Notes: a model not told the origin generated them from the sequence alone. A stretch of 64,000 bases of DNA from Pseudomonas sp. sp1636 (GCF_030376615.1 NZ_JARRAB010000002.1:288060-352059), one strand, 5' to 3'. Counted from the stretch's first letter, positions 46,791 through 57,038 are shown. Translations and numbers: made by a program.

Positions 46791-48113
46791 ATGAAACTTT
46801 CGACAGTCAGACCCTATTGTCACCAGGCAACCGGGTTATTACTCATTCTTTCCAGTTGCGCCACGGCGCAGCCGCAAGCCATTACAGAATTGCCTTTGGA
46901 GCCCGCTAGCAACAACCAATGGTTGCTTCCGGCCGGGGAGTATTCCGGTCAATTCATCATCGCCCGGCCGATGCATTTACGTTGCGCAGCCGGAGCCGTT
47001 TTCGATGCGCAGGGCCAAGGCAACGCGCTGGAAATCGCCGCGGCTGGCGTCACGCTGGAAGGCTGCTCGATCCGCAATACAGGTCGCAACCTTACCGAGA
47101 TGGATGCCGGGATCTTCATCCGACCCGATGCTGACGGAACGCTTGTCCGAGGCAACCGCATTGACAGTGCCGGGTTCGGCATATTTTCCGATGCAGCCAG
47201 TAATGTGCGCATTCTGGACAACCGGATTCGAGGCGATGACAGCGTGCGCTCGCAGGATCGTGGTAACGGGATTCACTTGTTCCAGGCCACCGGCGCGCTC
47301 GTCTCGGGGAACGAAGTCAGTCATACCCGGGATGGCATTTACATAGACAACTCCAATCGCAATGTTTTGGAAAATAACACCCTGCACGACCTGCGTTATG
47401 GCGTGCATTACATGTACTCGCAAAACAATCAGTTGTTAAACAATCGTACCTACCGCACCCGCACCGGCTATGCACTCATGCAGAGCCGCATGCTGACGGT
47501 TGTCGGCAACCGATCCCGCGAGGATCAGGGTTACGGGATTCTGATGAACAACATCACCTATTCGACTCTGGAGAATAACCTGGTCACCGATATCAGGGCG
47601 GCGACTACCGATGCCGGAGGGGAAATCAGGGGCAACCAAGGCAAGGCATTATTTATCTACAACTCGCTATTCAACGCGATTGAAAACAATCATTTCCAGA
47701 ACAGCACTTTGGGTATCCATCTGACCGCCGGTTCGGAAGACAACCGTATCTCGGGTAACGCCTTTGTCGGCAACCAGCAGCAGGTCAAGTACGTGGCCAC
47801 TCGTACGCAGGAGTGGTCGGTCGATGGGCGCGGCAACTACTGGAGCGACTACCTGGGCTGGGATCGCGACGACGACGGCTTGGGCGATATCGCCTACGAG
47901 CCCAACGACAATATCGACCGCCTCCTGTGGCTGTACCCGCAGGTGCGCCTGCTGCTGAACAGCCCGAGCATCGAGGTGCTGCGTTGGGTGCAGCGTGCGT
48001 TCCCGGTGATCAAGTCGCCGGGGGTACAGGACAGCCACCCGTTGATGAAGCTGCCTACCGAGGTGCTGGAAGCAGGGCCGCGGGTGAACATAACGCAGGA
48101 GCTCAGCTCATGA
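46791..48113 (+). CDS. nosD: Periplasmic copper-site maturation protein NosD
   Basis: A 440-residue protein with a signal peptide ([26 protein letters not shown]) and a right-handed parallel beta-helix of CASH-type repeats; typical turns are [14 protein letters not shown] and [23 protein letters not shown] (in part). It works with NosF and NosY to mature the CuZ centre of NosZ. It is 105 bp behind nosZ and overlaps nosF by ATGA. Length agrees with the family. Confidence 0.94.
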   Translation: MKLSTVRPYCHQATGLLLILSSCATAQPQAITELPLEPASNNQWLLPAGEYSGQFIIARPMHLRCAAGAVFDAQGQGNALEIAAAGVTLEGCSIRNTGRNLTEMDAGIFIRPDADGTLVRGNRIDSAGFGIFSDAASNVRILDNRIRGDDSVRSQDRGNGIHLFQATGALVSGNEVSHTRDGIYIDNSNRNVLENNTLHDLRYGVHYMYSQNNQLLNNRTYRTRTGYALMQSRMLTVVGNRSREDQGYGILMNNITYSTLENNLVTDIRAATTDAGGEIRGNQGKALFIYNSLFNAIENNHFQNSTLGIHLTAGSEDNRISGNAFVGNQQQVKYVATRTQEWSVDGRGNYWSDYLGWDRDDDGLGDIAYEPNDNIDRLLWLYPQVRLLLNSPSIEVLRWVQRAFPVIKSPGVQDSHPLMKLPTEVLEAGPRVNITQELSS

Positions 48114-49036
48114 GTGCCGTAGCGATCCAGGGCGTAAGCCATAGTTACGGCAACATGACCGTGTTGCATGATTTGAACTTGAACCTGGGCGAAGGGGAGG
48201 TGCTGGGCCTGTTCGGCCACAACGGCGCCGGCAAGACCACGACCATGAAACTGATCCTTGGCCTGCTGCAAGCCAGCGAGGGGCGGGTTCAGGTGCTCGG
48301 GCGCGACCCACGGGCCAGCGATGTCCGCCGCCAGTTGGGCTATCTGCCGGAGAATGTGACGTTCTATTCGCAGCTCAGCGGTCGCGAGACGTTGCGGCAC
48401 TTCGCTCGCCTGAAAAGCACGCCGCCGAGTCAGGTCGACGACCTGCTCGAGCAGGTCGGTCTTGGTCACGCCGTGGATCGCCGGGTCAAAACCTATTCCA
48501 AGGGCATGCGTCAGCGCCTCGGCCTGGCCCAGGCGGTGCTCGGCGAGCCGCGCCTGTTGCTGCTCGACGAGCCGACGGTCGGCCTCGACCCCATCGCCAC
48601 CCAGGATCTGTACCTGCTGATCGATCGCCTGCGCCAGAGCGGCACCAGCGTCATTCTCTGCTCCCACGTGCTGCCCGGCGTGGAGGCGCACATCAACCGC
48701 GCGGCGATTCTCGCCAAGGGCCGCCTGCAGGCCATCGGCAGCATCGAGCAGCTGCGCAGTGAGGCCGGTTTGCCGGTGCGCATCCGTGCCAACGGCGTCA
48801 GCCAGAGCGAATCCTGGCTGGAGCGCTGGAACACGGCGGGTCACTCGGCGAGGCGGTACGGTGAGGATGCTGTCGAGGTGGTCGCCATCAACGGCCACAA
48901 GCTGCCGCTGTTGCGTGAACTGCTGGGGGAAAGCGAGCCGGACGACGTGGAAATCCACCAGCCTTCGCTGGAAGACCTGTATCGCTACTACATGGAACGC
49001 GCCGGCGATGTTCCGGCGGCGGAGGGTCGAGTATGA
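48110..49036 (+). CDS. nosF: ABC transporter ATPase NosF
   Basis: A 308-residue ATPase with Walker [11 protein letters not shown], signature [13 protein letters not shown], Walker [14 protein letters not shown] and the switch histidine in ILCSHVLPG. The C-terminal extension ([13 protein letters not shown]) is typical of NosF. It pairs with NosY and NosD to move a sulfur species or energise copper-site assembly for NosZ. The ATG at 48110 overlaps the nosD stop, and the nosY ATG overlaps its stop. Confidence 0.95.
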   Translation: MSAVAIQGVSHSYGNMTVLHDLNLNLGEGEVLGLFGHNGAGKTTTMKLILGLLQASEGRVQVLGRDPRASDVRRQLGYLPENVTFYSQLSGRETLRHFARLKSTPPSQVDDLLEQVGLGHAVDRRVKTYSKGMRQRLGLAQAVLGEPRLLLLDEPTVGLDPIATQDLYLLIDRLRQSGTSVILCSHVLPGVEAHINRAAILAKGRLQAIGSIEQLRSEAGLPVRIRANGVSQSESWLERWNTAGHSARRYGEDAVEVVAINGHKLPLLRELLGESEPDDVEIHQPSLEDLYRYYMERAGDVPAAEGRV

Positions 49037-49860
49037 ATCAGGTTTGGAATATCGCCCGCAAGGAACTCAGCGACGGCCTGCGCAACCGTTGGTTGCTGGC
49101 CATCAGCTTATTGTTCGCGATGCTGGCGGTGGGCATCGCCTGGCTCGGCGCGGCCGCTTCGGGGCAGGTGGGGTTTACCTCGACCCCGGCGACCATTGCC
49201 AGCCTGGCGAGCCTGGCTACCTTTCTGATGCCGTTGATCGCGCTGCTGCTGGCCTATGACGCCATCGTCGGCGAGGACGAGGGCGGCACCCTGATGTTGC
49301 TGCTGACCTACCCGCTGGGGCGTGGCGAGATTCTGCTCGGCAAGTTCCTCGGGCATGGGCTGATTCTCGCCCTCGCCGTGCTGATCGGTTTCGGCGGCGC
49401 CGCACTGGCCATCGCCGTGCTGGTCGATGACATCGAACTGGGTCTGCTGCTCTGGGCCTTCGCTCGCTTCATGATTTCCTCGACGCTGCTGGGCTGGGTG
49501 TTCCTGGCGTTTGCCTACGTGCTCAGCGGCAAGGTCAACGAGAAGTCCAGTGCCGCCGGCCTGGCGCTGGGCATCTGGTTCTTCTTCGTGCTGGTGTTCG
49601 ATTTGCTGCTGCTGGCTCTGCTGGTGCTTAGCGAGGGCAAGTTCAGCCCCGAGCTGCTGCCCTGGCTGCTCCTGCTCAACCCCACCGACATCTTCCGGCT
49701 GATCAATCTGTCCGGCTTCGAGGGCGGCAGCGCCATGAGCGTGCTGTCGCTGGGCAGCGAGCTGCCGGTGCCTGGCGCGGTGCTCTGGCTGTGCCTGCTG
49801 GCTTGGGTCGGAGTATCGCTGCTGCTGGCCTATGGCGTCTTCCGTCGTCGTCTGACCTGA
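49033..49860 (+). CDS. nosY: ABC transporter permease NosY
   Basis: A 275-residue ABC-2 type permease with six transmembrane helices: near 19-40, 53-73, 105-130, 136-160, 170-200 and 245-270. Conserved [25 protein letters not shown] lies after helix 2. It forms the membrane part of the NosDFY complex. It is coupled to nosF by ATGA overlap and followed by nosL after 28 bp. Confidence 0.94.
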   Translation: MNQVWNIARKELSDGLRNRWLLAISLLFAMLAVGIAWLGAAASGQVGFTSTPATIASLASLATFLMPLIALLLAYDAIVGEDEGGTLMLLLTYPLGRGEILLGKFLGHGLILALAVLIGFGGAALAIAVLVDDIELGLLLWAFARFMISSTLLGWVFLAFAYVLSGKVNEKSSAAGLALGIWFFFVLVFDLLLLALLVLSEGKFSPELLPWLLLLNPTDIFRLINLSGFEGGSAMSVLSLGSELPVPGAVLWLCLLAWVGVSLLLAYGVFRRRLT

Positions 49861-49888
49861 CTTTCACGAAATATAAGGAAATCACGCT

Positions 49889-50461
49889 ATGAACGCTTTG
49901 TATCGCATTGGTGCCAGCAGCGTCTTCGCCCTGCTGCTGGTTCTTGGTCTGGCCGGCTGTGGCGAAAGCGAGGAGGTTAAACAATCGCTCGACCCGGTGG
50001 CTTTCCACGACAGCGACGAATGTCACGTCTGCGGCATGATCCTCGCGGACTTCCCCGGCCCCAAGGGGCAGGCGGTGGAGAAGGGTGGGGTGAAGAAGTT
50101 CTGCTCCACCGCCGAAATGCTCGGTTGGTGGCTGCAGCCGGAGAACCGCCTGCTCGACGCCAAGCTCTACGTACACGACATGGGCCGCAACGTCTGGGAG
50201 CACCCGGACGACAGCCACCTGATCGATGCAACCAGCGCCTACTACGTGGTCGGTACGTCACTCAAGGTTGCCATGGGTGCCCCCCTGGCACCCTTCGCCA
50301 ACGAGCAGACGGCTCAGCGCTTTGCCGAGGAGCATGGCGGCCGTGTGCTGCGTTTCGACGACCTCGATCAGGCGTTGCTGCAGAAAGCGGCGAGCATGCA
50401 GCATGGCGGCATACGCGGGCAGATGCCCGGCGATGCACAGAGCGCACAAGCAGGGCACTGA
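49889..50461 (+). CDS. nosL: Outer-membrane copper(I) chaperone lipoprotein NosL
   Basis: A 190-residue lipoprotein with lipobox LAGC (MNALYRIGASSVFALLLVLG before it). The copper motif DECHVCGMILADFPGPKGQ is intact, and KKFCSTAEML follows. It delivers Cu(I) to apo-NosZ. TAAGGAA lies upstream of the ATG. It is the last nos gene here: no tatE or nosX follows, unlike in some Pseudomonas strains. Confidence 0.94.
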   Translation: MNALYRIGASSVFALLLVLGLAGCGESEEVKQSLDPVAFHDSDECHVCGMILADFPGPKGQAVEKGGVKKFCSTAEMLGWWLQPENRLLDAKLYVHDMGRNVWEHPDDSHLIDATSAYYVVGTSLKVAMGAPLAPFANEQTAQRFAEEHGGRVLRFDDLDQALLQKAASMQHGGIRGQMPGDAQSAQAGH

Positions 50462-50471
50462 GCCTTCCACA

Positions 50472-50492
50472 GCCCTATATGCGCTATAGGGC
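50472..50492. terminator. Hairpin closing the nos operon
   Basis: GCCCTATA-tgcgc-TATAGGGC is a perfect 8-bp stem 10 bp behind the nosL stop. It lacks a T run, so termination efficiency is uncertain; it may separate nos from ubiUV. Confidence 0.55.
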
Positions 50493-50666
50493 GGCCAACA
50501 CAACTTTAACCCCCCGAAATAACCACACCTCAACAGATGCCCGGCCACTTCGAAAAAGTGCAGCGGGTGCTGAGGGAACGGGTGTTTTTGGGGTGTTCTT
50601 ACAACCTCACTAAGCTTCGGGGCAGATTCCATTGCCCCAAGGGTGTTTCGTCCCGGAGGGGAACCC

Positions 50667-51662
50667 ATGCAACTTGTTTGCCCAGCCGGCAGCCTGCCTG
50701 CCCTCAAGGCCGCCGTCCGCCAAGGCGCCGATGCCATCTATGTTGGTTTTCGCGATGACACCAACGCACGCCACTTCGCTGGCCTCAATCTGGATGAGAA
50801 GCAGCTGCAAACCGGCCTGGAGCTGATCCGCAAGGAAGGCCGCCAACTCTTTGTGGCGGTCAATACTTACGCCAAGCCGGGCGGTTGGCAGCGCTGGCAG
50901 CGCGCGGTGGATCACGCCGCCGAGCTGGGCGTGAATGCGCTGCTCGCAGCCGACCCCGGCGTGCTGGCCTATGCCAGCAAGCGCCATCCGGATCTCAACC
51001 TGCACCTCTCGGTGCAGGGCTCGGCGACCAACGCCGCTGCCCTGAGCTTCTACCAGCAGCGCTACAACATCCGCCGCGCCGTGCTGCCCCGCGTGCTGTC
51101 GCTGGCCCAGGTGCGCCAGGTGGCGGAGAAGAGCAAGGTGGCGCTGGAAGTTTTTGCCTTCGGCAGCCTGTGCATCATGGCCGAGGGACGCTGCCACCTG
51201 TCGTCCTACCTGACGGGCGAGTCGCCCAACCTGTGCGGCGTGTGCTCGCCGGCCAAGGCGGTGCGCTGGCAGGAAGATGCCGAAGGCCTCAGCTCGCGGC
51301 TCAATGGCGTGCTGATCGACCGCTATGCCAAGGACGAGCCGGCCGGCTACCCGACCCTGTGCAAGGGCCGCTTCCTGGTCAATGGCCAGCGCTTCCATGC
51401 CCTGGAGGAGCCGACTAGCCTCAATACCCTCGACCTGATTCCGCAACTGGCCGCCATAGGCATCGAGGCGGTGAAGATCGAAGGCCGCCAACGCAGCCCG
51501 GCCTACGCCGAGCAGGTCACCCGGGTTTGGCGCGCCGCGCTGGATGCCTATGCGCGTGCGCCGCAGAGCTTCAGTGTGCAGCCGCAGTGGCGCAGCGCGT
51601 TGTCGACGTTGTCCGAGGGTAGCCAGACCACCCTGGGCGCCTACCACCGTTCTTGGCAGTGA
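50667..51662 (+). CDS. ubiU: Oxygen-independent ubiquinone hydroxylation protein UbiU (U32 family)
   Basis: A 331-residue U32-family protein, the same length as E. coli UbiU. It starts MQLVCPAGSLPALKAAVRQGADAIYVGF. The cluster-binding cysteines appear as SLCIMAEGRCHLSSY, NLCGVCSP and TLCKGRF, consistent with the four 4Fe-4S ligands of UbiU. A GGAGGGG ribosome-binding site precedes the ATG. With UbiV (and UbiT) it hydroxylates ubiquinone precursors without O2, which is needed for denitrifying growth. The position right after nosL makes physiological sense. Confidence 0.93.
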   Translation: MQLVCPAGSLPALKAAVRQGADAIYVGFRDDTNARHFAGLNLDEKQLQTGLELIRKEGRQLFVAVNTYAKPGGWQRWQRAVDHAAELGVNALLAADPGVLAYASKRHPDLNLHLSVQGSATNAAALSFYQQRYNIRRAVLPRVLSLAQVRQVAEKSKVALEVFAFGSLCIMAEGRCHLSSYLTGESPNLCGVCSPAKAVRWQEDAEGLSSRLNGVLIDRYAKDEPAGYPTLCKGRFLVNGQRFHALEEPTSLNTLDLIPQLAAIGIEAVKIEGRQRSPAYAEQVTRVWRAALDAYARAPQSFSVQPQWRSALSTLSEGSQTTLGAYHRSWQ

Positions 51663-51672
51663 GGAGTCATCG

Positions 51673-52563
51673 ATGAAACTCAGTTTAGGCCCGGTACTGT
51701 TCTACTGGACACGGGAAAAGCTGCTGAACTTTTACGCCGAGATGCTCGAGCAGCCGCTGGATGTCATCTACCTCGGCGAAACCGTGTGCTCCAAGCGTCG
51801 CGCCTTCGGTCTCGGCGAGTGGCTGGGGCTGGCCCGCGACCTGCGCGGCGGCAGCACGGCCGAACTGGTGATCTCCGGCCTGACGCTGGTCGAGGCGGCC
51901 TCCGAGCTGTCCAGTCTCAAGCGCCTGTGCGACAACGGCGAATTGCTGGTGGAAGCCAACGACATGGGCGCGGTGCAGTTCCTCAGCGAGCGCAAGCTGC
52001 CCTTCGTCGCCGGGCCGGCGCTGAACGTTTACAACGGCCATGCCCTGGCGGAGCTGATCGACTGCGGCATGCAGCGCTGGGTGCCGCCGGTGGAGTGCTC
52101 CGGTGCGCTGATCCAGGACAGCCTGGAGCAGCTTGACAGTCTCGGCCTAAGCCGGCCGCAGGTCGAGCTGTTCGCCTACGGCCACCTGCCTCTGGCCTAT
52201 TCGGCGCGCTGCTTTACCGCCCGCGCGGAGAACCGGCCCAAGGATGACTGCCAGCTCTGCTGTCAGAATTATCCCGAAGGCATTCCGCTGCTCAGCCAGG
52301 AAGGCGAGGCGCTGTTTACCATCAACGGCATCCAGACCATGTCGGCCAAGGTCAACAACCTGCTGGCCGATTATCCGCAACTGCAGAACGTCGGCGCCGA
52401 CCTGTTGCGCCTCAGTCCGCGTGCCGAAGGCATGGCCGAGGTGATCCAGGCCTACCACGCGGTGCGCCAGGGCGCGCTGCCGCCGCTGGCGGTGGAAGGC
52501 TGCAACGGCTACTGGTATGGCCGTCCCGGCATGCTCGGCGCCGAGGAGGCTGGCTTATGCTGA
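51673..52563 (+). CDS. ubiV: Oxygen-independent ubiquinone hydroxylation protein UbiV (U32 family)
   Basis: A 296-residue U32-family protein beginning MKLSLGPVLFYWTREKLLNF. Likely cluster cysteines are Cys39 (GETVCSKRRAF), and SARCFTARAENRPKDDCQLCC. It starts 10 bp behind the ubiU stop with GAGGAG upstream, so the two subunits are made together. It forms the heterodimer with UbiU. Its last codons overlap a small downstream gene by 7 bp. Confidence 0.93.
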   Translation: MKLSLGPVLFYWTREKLLNFYAEMLEQPLDVIYLGETVCSKRRAFGLGEWLGLARDLRGGSTAELVISGLTLVEAASELSSLKRLCDNGELLVEANDMGAVQFLSERKLPFVAGPALNVYNGHALAELIDCGMQRWVPPVECSGALIQDSLEQLDSLGLSRPQVELFAYGHLPLAYSARCFTARAENRPKDDCQLCCQNYPEGIPLLSQEGEALFTINGIQTMSAKVNNLLADYPQLQNVGADLLRLSPRAEGMAEVIQAYHAVRQGALPPLAVEGCNGYWYGRPGMLGAEEAGLC

Positions 52564-52754
52564 AACTGACCCGCCTGGCCCTGCGCGTGGGCGAACCGCT
52601 GGCCGATGGCGACTTCGACCTGCTGCAGGGCCGTTGGAGGCGCCTGGACGCCAGCGACCTGGGCCTGGCCTGGTGCATCGCCCTCGATCGCAGCGGCCTG
52701 CGCATCGTCCGCGAGACACCGGCGGATGTGATCACCCGCACGATTCGCGGTTGA
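52557..52754 (+). CDS. 65-residue protein of unknown function coupled to ubiV
   Basis: MLKLTRLALRVGEPLADGDF begins a 65-residue protein that continues with LLQGRWRRLDASDLGLAWCIALDRSGLRIV and ends ADVITRTIRG. The ATG is inside the end of ubiV (7-bp overlap) with GAGGAGG 7 bases upstream, a strong sign of real translation. It is soluble, basic and has one cysteine. No family is recognised. Its place suggests a role near UbiUV, such as an accessory factor for anaerobic ubiquinone synthesis. Confidence 0.6.
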   Translation: MLKLTRLALRVGEPLADGDFDLLQGRWRRLDASDLGLAWCIALDRSGLRIVRETPADVITRTIRG

Positions 52755-52855
52755 AGCCGCTACAGGCGGCGCTCGGGTTCAATGCATAACTGCTACATGG
52801 CCGAAGAACGCCCGCCGCTGATGATGTACGGGCTTTTGTCGTTCGCCGTTCGGGT

Positions 52856-53266
52856 TTAGTGCTTGCTGGCTTGAGTCGGCATGGCCAGCAATTGTTTTTC
52901 CTGATGCCAGTCGAAGGGTTCGTCGTTTTCCAGGGCTTTGAAGCGGTGCTCTTCCAGGGTCTGGTACATCTCGATTTCTTCGTCGGGCATGAAGTGCAAG
53001 CAGTCGCCACCGAAGAACCACAACAGGTCGCGCGGCACCAGATGAGCGATTTGCGGGTAGCGCTGGAAGATCTGGCTGATCAGATCCTGGCCGAGGTAGA
53101 GGCTGGCTTCCGGATCGTTCGGCAGATCGGCGAGCAATTCGTCATAGCGTTCCAGGTACATGGCGTGGCTGTCGTCGAGAATCTGCTCGGCTTCGCCCAG
53201 GGCAACCAGAATGCTGCGCAGATGGGCGAGCAGGGCGAGGTGGTGGTCGAGGTGGGCGTTGGCCAT
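52856..53266 (-). CDS. Conserved hypothetical protein (PA2817-like)
   Basis: A 136-residue soluble protein starting MANAHLDHHLALLAHLRSIL with AGGAC upstream of the ATG at 53266. It is acidic and mostly helical (YLERYDELLADLPNDPEASLYLGQ, in part), with a central aromatic segment DLLWFFGGDCLHFMPDEEIEM that is the most distinctive block. It lies between the respiratory block and fadE and marks the return to the PA2817-PA2815 order. Function unknown. Confidence 0.72.
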   Translation of the reverse strand: MANAHLDHHLALLAHLRSILVALGEAEQILDDSHAMYLERYDELLADLPNDPEASLYLGQDLISQIFQRYPQIAHLVPRDLLWFFGGDCLHFMPDEEIEMYQTLEEHRFKALENDEPFDWHQEKQLLAMPTQASKH

Positions 53267-53437
53267 GAGAAAAGTCCTGTAGGTAAAACGGGCGCGCCAG
53301 TATAAGGCCCGGCGTGCCCACTGTCCCTGGCCGCGAACAACTACTGCGCTTGGCCGGGGGAGGGGCGCACCGTGCGCCACCGCCACCATTGCTGCGCACG
53401 GCACCGCCGGCGGAAGCATGGCGCTAAGTCAGTGACT

Positions 53438-55885
53438 CTAGCGCACCTTGCCGCGGCCGAGTTTCAGCTCCTCCTTGGCGAAGTCGTCGACGTCGATCAC
53501 CACGCGGCGCGCCGCTTCGGCCTGGTGCAGGCTCTGTGCTTCTTCTGTGGTGAGGATGCCGGCGCTGGCTGCGGCGTCGATCAGGCTCTGTCCTGGCGTC
53601 TCCTGCAGTTGGCCGTTCTTGACTGCCTGGTGCAGTTTTTTCTGCAGGGGTTGCACGCTTTGCAGCAGATCCATCGCCTGCTGCAGGGCGGTCACCGGGT
53701 CGTTCTCCGCCTGTGGCCGGTAGCAACCGGCGAGCAGCTCTTCCAGGGCCGGATCGCCGCTGTTGCGGCCGATGATCTCGGCGACCTGGGCATCCTGTGC
53801 GTCGCTTGGGCCTTTGTGGCGGCGGCCGAAGGGGAAGACCAGTACGCGCAAGGCGCAACCGAGCAGTTTGTTCGGGAAGTTGCTGAGCAGTTCATCCAGC
53901 GCCTGCTCGGCGTGGCCCAGGCTTTCCTCCATGGCCCAGCCCAGCAGCGGGCGTGAATGCGCCGGGTAATCCAGGTCGTGGTAGCGCTTGAGCGCCGCCG
54001 AGGCCAGGTACAGATGGCTGAGCACGTCGCCCAGACGTGCGGATAGCCGCTCGCGGCGTTTCAGTTCGCCGCCCAGCAGCATCATGCTCAGGTCGGCAAG
54101 CAGGGCGAAGGCGGCCGCCAGGCGATTCAGCGCACGGAAGTAGGGACGGCTGAGGTTGTCGCCTGGCACTTCGCCGAACCCGCCCAGACCGAGGCTGAGC
54201 AGCAGGCTGCTGGCGGCGTTGCCCACGGCGAAGCCGATGTGTTGCAGCAACAGTTGGTCGAACTCGAGCAGTGCCTGTTTTTGGTCTTCACGGCCGGCCA
54301 GGGCCATCTCCTTGAGTACGTAGGGGTGGCAGCGAATGGCGCCCTGGCCGAAGATCATCAGGTTGCGCGAGAGGATGTTGGCGCCTTCCACGGTGATGAA
54401 GATCGGTGCGCCTTGCCAGGAGCGCGCCAGGTAGTTGTTGGGGCCCATGATGATGCCCTTGCCGCCATGCACGTCCATGGCGTGGCTGATGCACTCGCGG
54501 CCGCGCTCGGTCAGGTGGTACTTGAGGATTGCCGAGAGCACCGAGGGTTTTTCGCCCAGATCCACCGCGTTGGCGGTGAGGATACGCGCGCTGTCCATCA
54601 GCCAGGCGTTGCCGCCGATGCGCGCCAGGGCCTCCTGGATGCCCTCGAAGGCCGCCAGCGGTACGTTGAACTGTTCGCGTATCTGGCTGTACTGGCCGGT
54701 GACCAGGCTGGTGAACTTGGCCGCTCCGGTACCCACCGCCGGGAGGGAGATGGAACGGCCGACCGATAGGCAGTTCATCAGCATCATCCAGCCTTTGCCG
54801 AGCATGTCCTGGCCGCCGATCAGGTAGTCCAGGGGAATGAACACGTCCTTCCCCGCATTGGGGCCATTCATGAAGGCGGCGCCGAGAGGCAGGTGGCGGC
54901 GGCCGATTTCTACGCCGGGGGTGTCGGTGGGCACCAGGGCCAGGCTGATGCCGAGGTCTTCTTGCTCGCCGAGCAAGTGATCGGGGTCGTAGGCTTTGAA
55001 GGCCAGGCCGAGCAGGGTCGCGACCGGGCCGAGGGTGATGTAGCGTTTTTCCCAGGTCAGGCGCAGGCCGAGCACTTCCTCGCCTTGCCACTGGCCTTTG
55101 CAGACGATCCCGGTGTCGGGCATGGCTCCGGCATCGGAGCCGGCCAGCGGGCCGGTGAGGGCGAAGCAGGGGATGTCATCGCCGCGGGCCAGGCGCGGCA
55201 GGTAGTGCTGGCGTTGCTCGTCGGTGCCGTAGTGCAGCAGCAATTCTGCCGGGCCGAGGGAGTTGGGCACCATCACGGTGGAGGCCAGGTCGCCGCTACG
55301 GGTGGCCAGTTTCATCGCCACCTGGGAGTGGGCATAGGCGGAAAAGCCTTTGCCGCCGTATTCCTTGGGGATGATCAGGGCGAAGAAGCCGTGCTGCTTG
55401 ATGTGCTCCCAGGCCTTGGCGGGTAAGTCCATCTGCTGGCCGATCTGCCAGTCGCTGACCATGGCGCAGAGTTCTTCGGTGGGGCCGTCGAGAAAGGCTT
55501 GCTCCTCCTCGCTCAATTGCGCCTTGGGGTAGGCCAGCAGTTTGTCCCAGTCCGGGCGGCCGCTGAACAGTTCGCCGTCCCACCAGACGCTGCCGGCTTC
55601 GATGGCATCGCGCTCGGTGGCCGACATGGGCGGCAGTACCCGCTGAAACCAAGCAAACATGGGGGCGCTGAACAGCTTTCGCCGTTGCTCCGGCAGCGCC
55701 AGCGGTAGCGCCACCATCAGGAGCAACAGCCAGAAAACGCTCAAAAGCCAGGTCGGGGCGTGACTGAATAGGCCCATGAGAACCAGGTACCCGGCAATCA
55801 TGCCGAGAGCGGGCAGCGCTGCGCTGCGGCGATGGGCCAAGTAGGCCGTGCCAGCGGCCAGAACGAGCAACCAGATAGCGAGCAT
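53438..55885 (-). CDS. fadE: Long-chain acyl-CoA dehydrogenase FadE
   Basis: An 815-residue FadE-type enzyme, much longer than classical 380-residue acyl-CoA dehydrogenases. Two N-terminal hydrophobic segments (about 2-17 and 23-62) anchor it. The dehydrogenase core includes PCFALTGPLAGSDAGAMPDTG, KRYITLGPVATLLGLAFK and GGKGIIMGPNNYLARSW, and the C-terminal extension of about 300 helical residues is DUF1974-like. It catalyses the first step of fatty acid beta-oxidation. It corresponds to PA2815 of P. aeruginosa. Confidence 0.93.
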   Translation of the reverse strand: MLAIWLLVLAAGTAYLAHRRSAALPALGMIAGYLVLMGLFSHAPTWLLSVFWLLLLMVALPLALPEQRRKLFSAPMFAWFQRVLPPMSATERDAIEAGSVWWDGELFSGRPDWDKLLAYPKAQLSEEEQAFLDGPTEELCAMVSDWQIGQQMDLPAKAWEHIKQHGFFALIIPKEYGGKGFSAYAHSQVAMKLATRSGDLASTVMVPNSLGPAELLLHYGTDEQRQHYLPRLARGDDIPCFALTGPLAGSDAGAMPDTGIVCKGQWQGEEVLGLRLTWEKRYITLGPVATLLGLAFKAYDPDHLLGEQEDLGISLALVPTDTPGVEIGRRHLPLGAAFMNGPNAGKDVFIPLDYLIGGQDMLGKGWMMLMNCLSVGRSISLPAVGTGAAKFTSLVTGQYSQIREQFNVPLAAFEGIQEALARIGGNAWLMDSARILTANAVDLGEKPSVLSAILKYHLTERGRECISHAMDVHGGKGIIMGPNNYLARSWQGAPIFITVEGANILSRNLMIFGQGAIRCHPYVLKEMALAGREDQKQALLEFDQLLLQHIGFAVGNAASSLLLSLGLGGFGEVPGDNLSRPYFRALNRLAAAFALLADLSMMLLGGELKRRERLSARLGDVLSHLYLASAALKRYHDLDYPAHSRPLLGWAMEESLGHAEQALDELLSNFPNKLLGCALRVLVFPFGRRHKGPSDAQDAQVAEIIGRNSGDPALEELLAGCYRPQAENDPVTALQQAMDLLQSVQPLQKKLHQAVKNGQLQETPGQSLIDAAASAGILTTEEAQSLHQAEAARRVVIDVDDFAKEELKLGRGKVR

Positions 55886-56051
55886 GCCAAATCCTCCATG
55901 ACGACGAGTGGGAAAGAACTGCTGCTGAGTTTAGCCGCCATCCACACAAAAATGGCGACAAGGGCGGCAAGCTTGGCCGGATTGTCGCGACATGCGCTCG
56001 AGCGGCGTCGTTAGGCTGGGTTTCCGTTAGGAGAAATAGCGATAAGAATAT

Positions 56052-56420
56052 TTGCAACCCGGCCGCTGCAGCGACAGTGACCACCCGGCGCTGATTGAGT
56101 TCGCTGAAACGTCGCGCGGCGGCAGTCGCGACCCGCTAACCCTGAAAGGCAGCCATGCGCTACTCAGCGGCGAGAGCTACTGCGTACCGAAAGCCGCGCT
56201 GTTGGCGGCCCGTGCGCGGCATTGCGGGATCCCCGCACGGATCGGTCTGGCCGGTATGCGCAACCACCTGGCCAGCCCGCGGTTGCTGGCGTTGCTGCGC
56301 AGCGAGGTGTTCGCCATGCACGGTTATACCGAGTTATACCTGCAGGGGCACAGGCACGCGCCCGACGGAATGAGTGCTGCCCGTCAGGCTTCTCATGGAG
56401 TGGTGTCGGTCAGTTCTTGA
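56052..56420 (+). pseudogene. Remnant of a transglutaminase-like protein
   Basis: The frame encodes HPALIEFAETSRGG, then after a gap SGESYCVPKAALLAARARHC and GIPARIGLAGMRNHLASPRL, then EVFAMHGYTELYLQG. These are the N-terminus and the Cys-containing core of bacterial transglutaminase-like proteins. The segment normally linking them (an AVRDGIRYDPY-type region) is missing. The sequence loses resemblance right after HGYTELYL, before the catalytic Asp, and ends by running into folE. No ribosome-binding site or good start is evident. Confidence 0.7.
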
Positions 56421-56958
56421 TCAGGCTGAGAAATTCGCTGCGGGTGGCGGCGTTGTCGCGGAATTCGCCGAGCATCACCGAGGTGACCATCGAGGAGTTC
56501 TGCTTTTCCACGCCGCGCATCATCATGCACATGTGCTGGGCTTCGATCACCACGGCCACGCCAAGGGCGCCGGTGACTTGCTGGATGGCTTCGGCGATCT
56601 GCCGGCTGAGGTTCTCCTGGATCTGCAGGCGGCGGGCGTACATGTCGACGATCCGCGCGACCTTGGACAGGCCGAGCACCTTGCCGTTGGGGATATAAGC
56701 GACGTGGGCCTTGCCGATGAACGGCAGCAGGTGGTGCTCGCACAGCGAATACAGCTCGATGTGCTTGACCAGCACCATTTCGCTGTTGTCGGAGCTGAAC
56801 AGCGCGTCGTTGGTGACTTCTTCCAGGGTCTGCTGATAACCGCGGCAGAGATACTGCATGGCTTTGGCCGCACGCTTGGGGGTGTCGAGCAGGCCTTCGC
56901 GGGACGCGTCCTCGCCTAGTTGGCCAAGAATCGCGGTGTAATTTTGTTCCAGGGACAT
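56410..56958 (-). CDS. folE: GTP cyclohydrolase I
   Basis: A 182-residue GTP cyclohydrolase I. Zinc and active-site residues are in [21 protein letters not shown] and [22 protein letters not shown] (in part), and [17 protein letters not shown] is the conserved helix. It converts GTP to dihydroneopterin triphosphate, the first step of folate synthesis. Gene order with an Smr protein, small membrane protein, isochorismatase and prmB matches PA1674-PA1678, where the gene is called folE2. It belongs to the classical family, not the zinc-independent FolE2 family. Confidence 0.95.
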   Translation of the reverse strand: MSLEQNYTAILGQLGEDASREGLLDTPKRAAKAMQYLCRGYQQTLEEVTNDALFSSDNSEMVLVKHIELYSLCEHHLLPFIGKAHVAYIPNGKVLGLSKVARIVDMYARRLQIQENLSRQIAEAIQQVTGALGVAVVIEAQHMCMMMRGVEKQNSSMVTSVMLGEFRDNAATRSEFLSLIKN

Positions 56959-57038
56959 GGATCTTCCTGTGGCATTCGGGGCTAATACGCTAGCGCGCAG
57001 GGTAGGGGGAGAGTTTCAGGCTGGCAACCAGGCGTCTG

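Noticed and set aside
52755..52855. Copy of the tRNA-Gly 3' end at the right border of the respiratory block
   Set aside because: The sequence was read for the T-arm and acceptor end of tRNA-Gly and no match was found.
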